Assembly: GCA_964572225.1 (NCBI GenBank) | Contig: CAZNFR010000014.1 | Span: 1-58,420 of the forward strand | Source of the DNA: CAZNFR01 sp964572225 | Lineage (GTDB): Bacteria > Bacteroidota > Bacteroidia > Bacteroidales > GCA-2748055 | DNA length: 58,420 bases | Direction of reading: 5' to 3' | Shown: piece by piece, positions 8,467-16,157 of the stretch | Numbering within the stretch: the stretch's first letter is position 1 | How the letters are laid out: every line of letters begins with the position of its first letter | Notes under the pieces: model-generated | What the model was told of the DNA's origin: nothing | The model's input: the letters and a program-made list of their open reading frames with translations, nothing else | Databases searched by the model: none | Translations under genes and position numbers: made by a program

Positions 8467-9687
8467 TTATCTTTCTTCGAGACAGTTTTCGTTCAGGAAA
8501 TCAAAAGCTTCATTCTTTCCGTACTTATAAGCCTGGTTAAAACAAAAACAGGCGTGTTTTTTATCTCCCAGCTTCAGGGCTACTTTTGCCTTCAGAAAAT
8601 AGGTCTCTGGGTTGTTCGGATCAAGGTCGAGGGCCATGGACAAATCCCTGTTTGCACTTTTCCACGTACGGGTATGAAAATAGGCCTCACCCCTTCCCTG
8701 ATAATACTGCGCAACACTTTCATTTTCGCCAAGTGCGCGGTTAAAACAACGGATAGCATCCAGGTATTTTCCCTCATCCATGTTCAGTCTCCCAAAACGA
8801 TACCAGGCTTGGTGATCTGAAGGATGATACAACAGATACTTGTTCATTTGCTCCAAAGCGTCTTCGTAATTCCCATTTTTCTGGAGTGCCATTGCCAGCC
8901 ATGTAAGGTGTTCCAGGTTATCTTTCTCATACCTCAGAGCCATCTCAAAATCCTCCATTGCCGGTTTATACTTTTCCTGGGTATAAAGAATCTTCCCTCG
9001 CATAGCATAAAGAGATGGATTTCTGCCGTCGGATTCTATTGCACGGTTTAGATCCGAAAGAGCCAGATCAGGATCTTCCAATAGTAAATAGAGCTCAGCT
9101 CGCTTAGCGTAAATCGGACCTTTTCGATACCCTTTTTTCAAACTACCGCTCAGTAAATTTAATGCTTCCAAATAATCACCGGTTTTGATCAGATAATCTG
9201 CTTCCGCGAGGTCCTGATCAAACCCGGAATGAAAGGTATTCTCCTTCCAAAACTTAATCCATTCGGAATTAGTATTGAGTTTATCAAAATCAGGATCAAG
9301 GAATATCCGGCTTTCTTTTACTTTATATCTTGACCGCAGATTCTTTTCCAGGTTTTCAAGTACCATGGGAAGGTTTCCTTCCCTGGCATAGGCTTTGGCA
9401 ATCCAGAAGTAGGATTCAGCACGGAACTGGAAAGGAGAATTTTCAAGATCTTCAATAGATTTTGCAGTATTATTGATCATCAGATAACTGATCCCACGGT
9501 AAAAATAAGCCTCTTCCCTGGGTGAATCTTCAGACAATTCCATGTTAAAATAAACAATGGCACTATCATAATCCGCATTGTCGAACCAAACTTTACCCGT
9601 AAGGTAAGAATCTTCTTCCTGCGCGGTAGAAACCTGAATGGACAGAATTCCTGCCAGCACAAGAAAATTAACGATCCTGTATCTCAT
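8467..9687 (-). CDS. Secreted tetratricopeptide repeat protein
   Basis: A 406-residue protein with a signal peptide (MRYRIVNFLVLAGILS, likely cut after VSTA) followed by TPR units through most of its length. Repeats are clear near YFYRGISYLMINN, YAKRAELYLLLEDPDLAL, YAMRGKILYTQEKY, WYRFGRLNMDEGKY, YYQGRGEAYFHTRTW and YFLKAKVALKLGDK. TPR arrays are protein-binding scaffolds; no enzymatic domain is seen. I chose the ATG at 9687, which gives a compact signal peptide and has GGAG 12 bases upstream; the ATG at 9711 would add 8 residues. The start overlaps the end of the type IX cargo gene by 20 bases, so the two are translationally linked. A helper role for that cargo in the periplasm or outer membrane is plausible but unproven. 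Confidence 0.85.
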   Translation of the reverse strand: MRYRIVNFLVLAGILSIQVSTAQEEDSYLTGKVWFDNADYDSAIVYFNMELSEDSPREEAYFYRGISYLMINNTAKSIEDLENSPFQFRAESYFWIAKAYAREGNLPMVLENLEKNLRSRYKVKESRIFLDPDFDKLNTNSEWIKFWKENTFHSGFDQDLAEADYLIKTGDYLEALNLLSGSLKKGYRKGPIYAKRAELYLLLEDPDLALSDLNRAIESDGRNPSLYAMRGKILYTQEKYKPAMEDFEMALRYEKDNLEHLTWLAMALQKNGNYEDALEQMNKYLLYHPSDHQAWYRFGRLNMDEGKYLDAIRCFNRALGENESVAQYYQGRGEAYFHTRTWKSANRDLSMALDLDPNNPETYFLKAKVALKLGDKKHACFCFNQAYKYGKNEAFDFLNENCLEER

Positions 9688-12325
9688 CAAAATTTGTTGC
9701 TCCTTTTTCATGATAAACATGGATAAAACCAACGAGGTTACGAATCTCCACCCCGCTTATTCTTCGTTCAAATACATCACAAATGTAATAATACACTCCT
9801 GGTGCAACCAGGTTATTGGATTTCATATGTTTCCCGTTCCAATTAATTTCAGGATCCTCAGTTTCAAAAATTAATTGTCCCCAACGATTAAATATCTTCA
9901 TATCTATCCGTTCTACATCCTGGTTTTCAACCGGACTGAAAAAATCATTGATACCATCACCATTAGGACTGAATACATTGGGCAAGGTGTATTTTATACA
10001 ATCATCCACAGTGATAATCAATGACCGATCGCTTTCATTATTGAAGGAATCCACAGCGGTTATGTAATAGCTTGCGGCAAGACCCAGTCCTTCTTCCGGA
10101 TAATGAATATAATTGAAAACATCTCTCTCCTCCACACTATCTATTTTTACATAGGGAATATTGAAATCCGGAGTGTAGTATATTCTGTATTTCACCACAT
10201 CCTCTGAACATTCCAGGTCATCCTCCCTATAAAACCAGGAAAGCCGGTTGAAACTACTGTCACAATTTGACTCAACGTTAAAATCCGGTGGGCAAGGAGG
10301 TTCGTTATCCACCGGAACACCGCATCCCTGGTGAGATTGATTTTGGTTTCTGTAGAGAGAACCATAAATATCCCTTCTACCCTCAGCGACCAGATAATAA
10401 CAATAATTTGTTCCGTTTTTCAGATTCTCGTCAATATAAAATTCCTCAGTCGTTGATCCGATTAATTCAAAAGAACCGCCCTGACTACTTGTTCTGTAGA
10501 CCAGGAAGGAGTCGACCAGCCAGGGTACGTTTCTTCTTACATTCAATCGGATCTTATTATCACCCGGAATGACTTCCGGATAAAAACTGGCCGCGACTTC
10601 CGGATCCCCTACCAGGAAACGATTGCCGGGTTCATTGTTATAAAGCTCAATCTGATAAGAATAGGGGAATAATAGGGTATTCAAATCCAGATCTGTATAA
10701 GTGGTATCGTTAAGACTGGTAGTATTCAGAGAATCGACGAGAACAGGATTTTCGGCCCAAAGATCATCAGAACGGTAGATCAGGTAAGAATATGGCCCTG
10801 GTGCAGCAACAGTATCCAGATCCAGAACTTTCGCCCAGGAAAGAAACAGGCTTCCATTTTCTGCAACATCTGTAACGGATGCGTTTAGCATGGATGGTGA
10901 ACCCGGGGTCAGGTTCGCACAACTTTCTTCGGATGGAAGGCTCTCTGATCCGTCGGCAAGTATTGCGGTAATGCGATAGCAATATTCGATCCCCTGTAGT
11001 AATCCGGTTCCATCGTTATTATCCAGAAGACTGGTATCCCTGTGCTCGGAAGTTTCGCCAATAAGCTCAAAACCAAGTGAGTCCGGAATTCCCGGTGAGC
11101 AAGGGTCGGGTTGATACTCGGTACGACCCTCCTTGCGGTAAATTCGGTAGCCCTGAATGTTATCGCAGATATATGGATTCCACCTCACCACTGCAGAAAC
11201 ACTGGAGGGTGCAATTACAGGAGCATCCGGACCGGGTCCGGATACGGTAATGGAAAAACTAGTAATATCTATCAGACTAAGCTCCCGGTTATTGTCCTCG
11301 GTTTTAACAATCACATCATAGGGCTGCCTCCTGGGATGCAGGCAGGAAGTTTGCCAGGTAAATAGAGAAATTAGTTCACCAGGACTCCGGCTTACTTCCA
11401 CATAGGAGGCTGCGTCATCATCGAAGGCGAAAGGTCCGCCAGTCAAAAAATGAGTCAGATTATCCCCATCAATGTCCGTAGATCGAATGGGAACCTCAAG
11501 CTCTTCTCCTGCAACGATACAGAAATCCGGAATGCTATCGTTCCTGGGTATATTGTTATTGGTACGAAAAACTTCGATCTGCATGTCCCTGGCTATATTA
11601 CCAATCTTCACTCCATCGCGCCATTCCGCAATATTCATGGCGATATTGAATATTCCGGTATCCACAGGTGAATCCCAAACCAGGTCACCGCTAACAGGAT
11701 CGACATAAAGGGTGTCGCTGGCATCAGGGAAAGTATAGTTCTCTATGGGCTGTCCATCTTCCTCTGTGCAAAACGTGAGCTCATAGGAAATGGAATCTCC
11801 GTCTATATCAAAAGCCGCCGGATTATGGATAAAAGGCTGTAGATAGGCTGCACGGTCGATGGGTGGATTCAGTAAAACGGGAGTACTGTTTTGACCCAGT
11901 GAAGGATTCACAGTGATGATAGTCTTAATGGAAAAAATGATATTAACTGAATTTGGAATGTTCTTTACCCCAAAATTCCGGTTAGGATCCTGGACAACCA
12001 CCTCATAGGTTCCAGGGCCCGGATAGGTATGGGTAGTAATGTATACATTCCGGTTATAAAAATTTGCAGGTAACAAAACCTTCTCTACCCTGGGAGCAAC
12101 CGAAGTGGTATTGTCACCCCATTGCACCTCAAGTTCGGAACGGTCGGCAGCACTTAAAGAAAAGGTAAACGTTGTTATGGTAATTTCAAACGTCAGATCA
12201 TCAATCTGCCGCATGGTAATTTCGCCTGCTCTGTTATGGGTAGCAAAACCCTTTTGGGTCACACCCATTAAAAGGCCAATGGCCATGATAAAAATCAGGA
12301 GATAATATTCTATTCTTTGAGTCAT
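9668..12325 (-). CDS. Type IX secretion cargo with gliding-motility-type C-terminal domain
   Basis: An 885-residue surface or secreted protein. It has a signal peptide (about residues 1-29), then a THNRAGEIT opening common to a family of large Bacteroidota exoproteins. PKD/cadherin-like beta modules follow to about residue 360, then several fibronectin type III-like modules (about 375-775) with RIYRKEG, YLIYRSDD, FLVYRTSS and YRIYYTPD strands. The type-B sorting domain starts at 779 (LPNVFSPNGDGINDFF, then NRWGQLIFET and APGVYYYI). Such domains direct export through the type IX system and anchoring by the type-B pathway. The domain normally ends near GFIHVY, but here about 14 more residues follow and overlap the next gene. 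It overlaps the upstream DUF6702 gene by 4 bases. Ligand or function is unknown; an adhesin is the natural guess. Confidence 0.92.
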   Translation of the reverse strand: MTQRIEYYLLIFIMAIGLLMGVTQKGFATHNRAGEITMRQIDDLTFEITITTFTFSLSAADRSELEVQWGDNTTSVAPRVEKVLLPANFYNRNVYITTHTYPGPGTYEVVVQDPNRNFGVKNIPNSVNIIFSIKTIITVNPSLGQNSTPVLLNPPIDRAAYLQPFIHNPAAFDIDGDSISYELTFCTEEDGQPIENYTFPDASDTLYVDPVSGDLVWDSPVDTGIFNIAMNIAEWRDGVKIGNIARDMQIEVFRTNNNIPRNDSIPDFCIVAGEELEVPIRSTDIDGDNLTHFLTGGPFAFDDDAASYVEVSRSPGELISLFTWQTSCLHPRRQPYDVIVKTEDNNRELSLIDITSFSITVSGPGPDAPVIAPSSVSAVVRWNPYICDNIQGYRIYRKEGRTEYQPDPCSPGIPDSLGFELIGETSEHRDTSLLDNNDGTGLLQGIEYCYRITAILADGSESLPSEESCANLTPGSPSMLNASVTDVAENGSLFLSWAKVLDLDTVAAPGPYSYLIYRSDDLWAENPVLVDSLNTTSLNDTTYTDLDLNTLLFPYSYQIELYNNEPGNRFLVGDPEVAASFYPEVIPGDNKIRLNVRRNVPWLVDSFLVYRTSSQGGSFELIGSTTEEFYIDENLKNGTNYCYYLVAEGRRDIYGSLYRNQNQSHQGCGVPVDNEPPCPPDFNVESNCDSSFNRLSWFYREDDLECSEDVVKYRIYYTPDFNIPYVKIDSVEERDVFNYIHYPEEGLGLAASYYITAVDSFNNESDRSLIITVDDCIKYTLPNVFSPNGDGINDFFSPVENQDVERIDMKIFNRWGQLIFETEDPEINWNGKHMKSNNLVAPGVYYYICDVFERRISGVEIRNLVGFIHVYHEKGATNFDEIQDR

Positions 12326-12813
12326 TTCAGTCTAAGATTCCTTTCCGTAGTTTTATAATTAAACCGGTAACCGCTTTGCCTGTTCATGTAATTAACAATA
12401 ACGAGGTTGGTCTGGTCAAAGTATATATCGAGTAGTAAGGTATTGAAAATTTTTAAATTTCTTACCCTATCCACCCGGGCTTCGTAAAAAATCCATATTG
12501 CCTCTTCGGTATACTCAATATTACTCCTCTTTAACTTCAGAGAGTCTGAATTGTTCAGGATAATGCCAAAGCTGGAATTGATATACTGATCGATCCATTC
12601 CTTATTTTTCTCGATATGCGCCAAATCTATCACCTGCCCGAAGTTATGCTGAAGAGCGAGCAGGAAATCATCCCTGAAAACCTTGACTGAGACAATCAAA
12701 CTGTCCTTCCCGAATTCAATATTACTTACTGAAACATGAACAGGATGAGCGTAAGGCTTTTCAATCAAGAAAAACAATAGGACAATCAAAACTGTTAAAA
12801 CTTTTCTAATCAT
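12322..12813 (-). CDS. DUF6702 family secreted protein
   Basis: A 163-residue protein with a clear signal peptide (KVLTVLIVLLFFLI, cleavage near PYA-HPVH). The mature part resembles DUF6702, which begins with a short HPxHVS segment, continues with beta strands (DSLIVSVKVFRDDF) and ends with a strand pair (LLLDIYFDQTNLV). The function is unknown; proteins of this kind often sit next to HupE/UreJ-type membrane proteins in Bacteroidota, and that is the case here, where a hupE-like gene starts 149 bases away on the other strand. It is the first gene of the three-gene minus-strand operon and its end overlaps the cargo gene as ATGA, so translation is coupled. A metal-related role is only suggested by the neighbour. 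Confidence 0.75.
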   Translation of the reverse strand: MIRKVLTVLIVLLFFLIEKPYAHPVHVSVSNIEFGKDSLIVSVKVFRDDFLLALQHNFGQVIDLAHIEKNKEWIDQYINSSFGIILNNSDSLKLKRSNIEYTEEAIWIFYEARVDRVRNLKIFNTLLLDIYFDQTNLVIVNYMNRQSGYRFNYKTTERNLRLK

Positions 12814-12835
12814 TCTTTTCCACGATAAAAGTAAG

Positions 12836-12843
12836 CAAAATTA
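12836..12843 (-). promoter_or_regulatory. Candidate promoter of the DUF6702-cargo-TPR operon, -7 element
   Basis: Read on the minus strand this is TAATTTTG, an exact TAnnTTTG, 22 bases before the DUF6702 ATG. Confidence 0.5.
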
Positions 12844-12856
12844 TGCCTGAATCTAT

Positions 12857-12864
12857 TAGTTTTG
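12857..12864 (+). promoter_or_regulatory. Candidate hupE-like promoter, -7 element
   Basis: TAGTTTTG matches TAnnTTTG exactly, 98 bases before the ATG at 12963 and back to back with the minus-strand element at 12836-12843, so the 149-base gap would hold two divergent promoters. Confidence 0.35.
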
Positions 12865-12962
12865 CTGATTCAGTAAGCAATGAACACTGTTTCCCTTCAA
12901 GGATGAATCATTTAATAAAAATATCACTGAATAAATACATTAACATATAATACAATCCAAAA

Positions 12963-13547
12963 ATGAATCTCTTTGAATTATACTTTAAACTAGGCATTGA
13001 TCATATAGCTGATTTTCAAGGATATGACCATATTTTGTTTATTGTTGCCCTAACCATAGTTTATCCGATTAAAATGTGGAAAAAACTACTGATCCTTATA
13101 ACTGCATTTACCATAGGACATTCTCTCACCCTGATCCTTGCTACATTTAATGTAATCAATGTACCTACAAACCTGATAGAGTTCCTCATTCCTGTTACCA
13201 TTTTTGCTACAGCATTCTTAAATACTCTTCAAAAATCGTACAATTCGAACAAGGGCAGCTATACTTTCAAATATATTGCGGCTTTATTTTTTGGGTTGAT
13301 TCATGGATTGGGATTTTCCAACTTCCTGAAAGCTATGTTAAGTGAACAGGAGAATCTGTTCATGCCTCTTCTTGCCTTTAACCTGGGAATTGAAGTCGGA
13401 CAGATAATCATTGTTTTGATCATTGCAGCACTGACCCTGGTTTCCGTTGATATTTTCGGTGTGAAAAGACGAGATTGGAATATGCTTTTTTCCGGAGCAA
13501 CCATGGGAATTTCACTCATCCTTGCAGTTGAGCGATTCCCCTGGTAA
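12963..13547 (+). CDS. HupE/UreJ family membrane protein
   Basis: A 194-residue inner-membrane protein with about six hydrophobic helices. It shows the family's histidine-bearing helix motifs: GYDHILFI (near 21), FTIGHSLTL (near 55), FGLIHGLGFS (near 113) and FNLGIEVGQ (near 140). HupE and UreJ of hydrogenase and urease operons are nickel permeases, but the subgroup in Bacteroidota usually stands alone; no hydrogenase or urease genes are in the window, so the ion is unassigned. Its stop codon lies inside the 3' end of pyk on the opposite strand, a 36-base convergent overlap. It is divergent from the DUF6702 gene, a pairing that may be functional. Confidence 0.88.
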   Translation: MNLFELYFKLGIDHIADFQGYDHILFIVALTIVYPIKMWKKLLILITAFTIGHSLTLILATFNVINVPTNLIEFLIPVTIFATAFLNTLQKSYNSNKGSYTFKYIAALFFGLIHGLGFSNFLKAMLSEQENLFMPLLAFNLGIEVGQIIIVLIIAALTLVSVDIFGVKRRDWNMLFSGATMGISLILAVERFPW

Positions 13548-14960
13548 GGTATTTATTCTGCTGCAGAGATTTTCTGCAGTGGAGATCTCTATGTAGGATG
13601 CACCATGCTTTCTTCCAAAATTACCTCCCACAATCACAACCCGGTCGCGTGCAGAGATTTTATTCTTCCGGATAAGCCTGATGAGGGCCCGGGCCACAAA
13701 TTCATAACTGTCTTCAGTATGTTCCATAAAATATGGATAAACCCCAAAACTTAAGGCAAGATGACGAACGGTCTCAGGCTGGTAACACATGGCATAGATA
13801 ATCTTTCTACCACGGTAACCTGCAAGATTCCTAATTGTACGCCCTGATGCAGTATCCGCGATTATTGCCTTTGCATTTAATTTGATTGAAGCCTCAACTG
13901 CCGATTTTGTAAGGTATGCCGAAATCTCTGTACTAAGGATCCGGGTACGTGTCTCGTGAATATCCCCTCTGCTTTTCTCTACCTCTTTGGCCACTTTTGC
14001 CATAGTTCTGACTGCCTCCACAGGATACTTACCATAGGCGGTTTCGCCACTTAACATAATGGCATCCGTTTTACTGTAAATTGCATTGGCAATGTCACTT
14101 ACTTCAGCCCGGGTAGGTCTGGGTTCGGTAATCATGGAATGTAACATCTGTGTGGCAATGATCACCGGTTTCCTCTGATCAATACATTTATTGATAATCA
14201 TTTTCTGAATTCCCGGGATCTTTTCATAGGGAATTTCAATCGCCAGGTCTCCCCTGGCAACCATTATTCCATAGCTATGCTCAAGGATCTCATCAATATT
14301 ATCAACCCCTTCCTTATTCTCAATTTTGGAGATGATCTTTGCGTTTGATTTTTTGCGATCGAGAAGTTCCTGAACTGCAAGTACATCTTCCTTGGTCCTT
14401 ACAAAGGAATGTGCGATAAAATCAATCCCATGATCTGCAGCAAAATCTATGTATTCACGGTCTTTTTCAGAAAGTGGGGGAAGGTTAAATGAGGAACCTG
14501 GTACATTGACCGATTTTCTGGGTTTGATAATGCCATCATTTTGAGCAATACAGACTAAATAGTCCTTCTCCTTATCCTTCACCTTTAATTCAAGACTTCC
14601 ATCATCGATCAGAACCGAGGATCCGATGACAACATCGGAGGGGAAATCCTTAAAATTTACATAAAAATAGTTTTCCTTTTCCTTCTTTTCTCCTCCAATA
14701 TATACTTCATCTCCCTGATTAATTTCAAATTTCTCAATATCGGGTGCGGTCCTGACTTCAGGGCCCTTTGTATCAAGCAACAAGGCTATTTTATCGGAAA
14801 CCGATCTGACATTCTCAACAATTTTCAAAGTCTGTTCGGGAGATTGATGGGCGGTATTTAGCCGAACCACATTCATCCCAGATTTCTTTAGTTGCCGGAT
14901 GAAAGAAGGATCACAATTTAAATCAGAAATGGTAGCAATTATCTTGGTCTTCTTTCTCAT
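13512..14960 (-). CDS. pyk: Pyruvate kinase
   Basis: Encodes a 482-residue pyruvate kinase, making pyruvate and ATP from PEP and ADP in the cytosol. Present are KIIATISD at the start, VVRLNTAHQS (catalytic arginine and asparagine), LLLDTKGPEVRT, the B domain (about 70-165), IISKIENKEGVDNIDEI with the catalytic lysine and metal-binding glutamate, VARGDLAIEIP, and the MLHSMITEPRPTRAEVSDIANAI signature. The C-terminal allosteric domain is complete. The last 12 codons overlap the end of the convergent hupE-like gene. Start ATG at 14960; xerD diverges 144 bases away. With ppdK and pckA nearby, the PEP/pyruvate node is concentrated within 8 kb. Confidence 0.97.
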   Translation of the reverse strand: MRKKTKIIATISDLNCDPSFIRQLKKSGMNVVRLNTAHQSPEQTLKIVENVRSVSDKIALLLDTKGPEVRTAPDIEKFEINQGDEVYIGGEKKEKENYFYVNFKDFPSDVVIGSSVLIDDGSLELKVKDKEKDYLVCIAQNDGIIKPRKSVNVPGSSFNLPPLSEKDREYIDFAADHGIDFIAHSFVRTKEDVLAVQELLDRKKSNAKIISKIENKEGVDNIDEILEHSYGIMVARGDLAIEIPYEKIPGIQKMIINKCIDQRKPVIIATQMLHSMITEPRPTRAEVSDIANAIYSKTDAIMLSGETAYGKYPVEAVRTMAKVAKEVEKSRGDIHETRTRILSTEISAYLTKSAVEASIKLNAKAIIADTASGRTIRNLAGYRGRKIIYAMCYQPETVRHLALSFGVYPYFMEHTEDSYEFVARALIRLIRKNKISARDRVVIVGGNFGRKHGASYIEISTAENLCSRINTLPGESLNCKDE

Positions 14961-15104
14961 GATTCCTGTGGGTTAAAAGTTCTGTTTTAATAAACATAAT
15001 TATTGTTAAAATCCTGTATTTCCGGAAAATTCGTAAATATATGTAAAACCTGATGAATAGTTTTTTCGTATCATTTAAAGTTTTGCTGAATAAAACATTA
15101 ATTC

Positions 15105-16019
15105 ATGAACTGGGAAGACAGTTTAAAAGATTACAAGCGCTTTCTAAAATTAGAGAAATCATTGTCCGATAACTCCGTTGAAGCATACAGCAGGGATATC
15201 AGAAAATTAATTCAATATTTTGAAATAAGCGGATTGGAAAAAGACCCTGTAAATATCAAAGATACTGATTTACACGGATTTCTTCAATATATTAACGATT
15301 TGGGAATGAGTGCCCGGAGCCAGGCCAGGGTCATCTCCGGAATAAAATCATTCTTCCGCTATCTTTTACTGGAAGACATCCTTCATGAAGATCCAACCAG
15401 CCTTCTCGAAAGCCCGAAAATCGGAAGAAAACTTCCGGAGATCCTAAGTATTGAAGAAATTGATCTCTTAATTGCTGCCATTGACCTCAGCAAACCGGAA
15501 GGACATAGGAACAGAGCCATTCTCGAAGTGCTCTACAGTTGCGGACTTAGGGTATCAGAACTCATTGGCCTAAAAATTAGTGACATATATCTCGATAAAG
15601 CCTATCTAAAGGTAACCGGAAAAGGAAACAAACAAAGACTCGTTCCCATCGGCGGAAGGGCTGTGAACGAGATAAGGAATTACCTGCCAGACCGTCAATC
15701 GTTAAATTTCATCGATAAAAACAGTGAAAATATTCTTTTTTTAAACCGGAGGGGTAAAAAACTTACCCGGGTAATGATTTTTACCATCATCAAACAGCTT
15801 TCCGAAAAAGCCAATCTTCAAAAATCCGTCAGTCCGCATACTTTCCGCCATTCATTTGCATCCCATCTTGTGGAAGGAGGCGCTGACCTGCGGGCGGTTC
15901 AGGAAATGCTGGGGCATGAGTCCATCCTTACTACGGAGATCTACACCCACCTTGACCGGGAGTACCTCAGGGAGACTATTCTTCAGTTCCATCCAAGATC
16001 AAATCAGCAACCTGTCTAA
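15105..16019 (+). CDS. xerD: Tyrosine recombinase XerD/XerC type
   Basis: A 304-residue site-specific tyrosine recombinase expected to resolve chromosome dimers at dif with a partner Xer protein. An N-terminal SAM-like core-binding domain (about 1-90) is followed by the catalytic domain with the full active site: Arg149 in CGLRVSE, Lys173 in TGKGNKQR, His245 and Arg248 in HTFRHSF, His271 in GHESI and Tyr280 in IYTHL. The length and the absence of attachment sites, repeats or other phage or transposon genes argue for a housekeeping Xer and not an integrase. It is divergent from pyk. An inverted repeat spans its stop codon (16017-16031) but lacks a T-tract. Confidence 0.93.
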   Translation: MNWEDSLKDYKRFLKLEKSLSDNSVEAYSRDIRKLIQYFEISGLEKDPVNIKDTDLHGFLQYINDLGMSARSQARVISGIKSFFRYLLLEDILHEDPTSLLESPKIGRKLPEILSIEEIDLLIAAIDLSKPEGHRNRAILEVLYSCGLRVSELIGLKISDIYLDKAYLKVTGKGNKQRLVPIGGRAVNEIRNYLPDRQSLNFIDKNSENILFLNRRGKKLTRVMIFTIIKQLSEKANLQKSVSPHTFRHSFASHLVEGGADLRAVQEMLGHESILTTEIYTHLDREYLRETILQFHPRSNQQPV

Positions 16020-16075
16020 GCCTGAGGCTTAGGAATAATTAAGCTTATTTAGACCTGTTTTAAGGATTTTTTGAA

Positions 16076-16083
16076 TACATTTG
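16076..16083 (+). promoter_or_regulatory. Candidate ppdK promoter, -7 element
   Basis: TACATTTG matches TAnnTTTG exactly and gives a leader of about 65-70 bases before the ppdK ATG. The leader ends in a strong AGGAG at 16147-16151, 6 bases before the start, unusual for this window and suggesting SD-aided high expression. Confidence 0.5.
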
Positions 16084-16157
16084 TATTTTTAAAAATCTTA
16101 GGACGAAAACTATAATTTATTCATTATTAATAATATATCTAAAGAAAGGAGCATAAG

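Noticed and set aside
15105..16019. Tyrosine recombinase as sign of a mobile island
   Set aside because: It has the size and active site of housekeeping XerD/C, the neighbours are core metabolic genes, and no attachment repeats, tRNA or mobility genes are visible.
16017..16031. Inverted repeat TAAGCC-TGA-GGCTTA over the xerD stop codon
   Set aside because: The stem is only six pairs with a 3-base loop and no T-tract follows, so it is not called a terminator.
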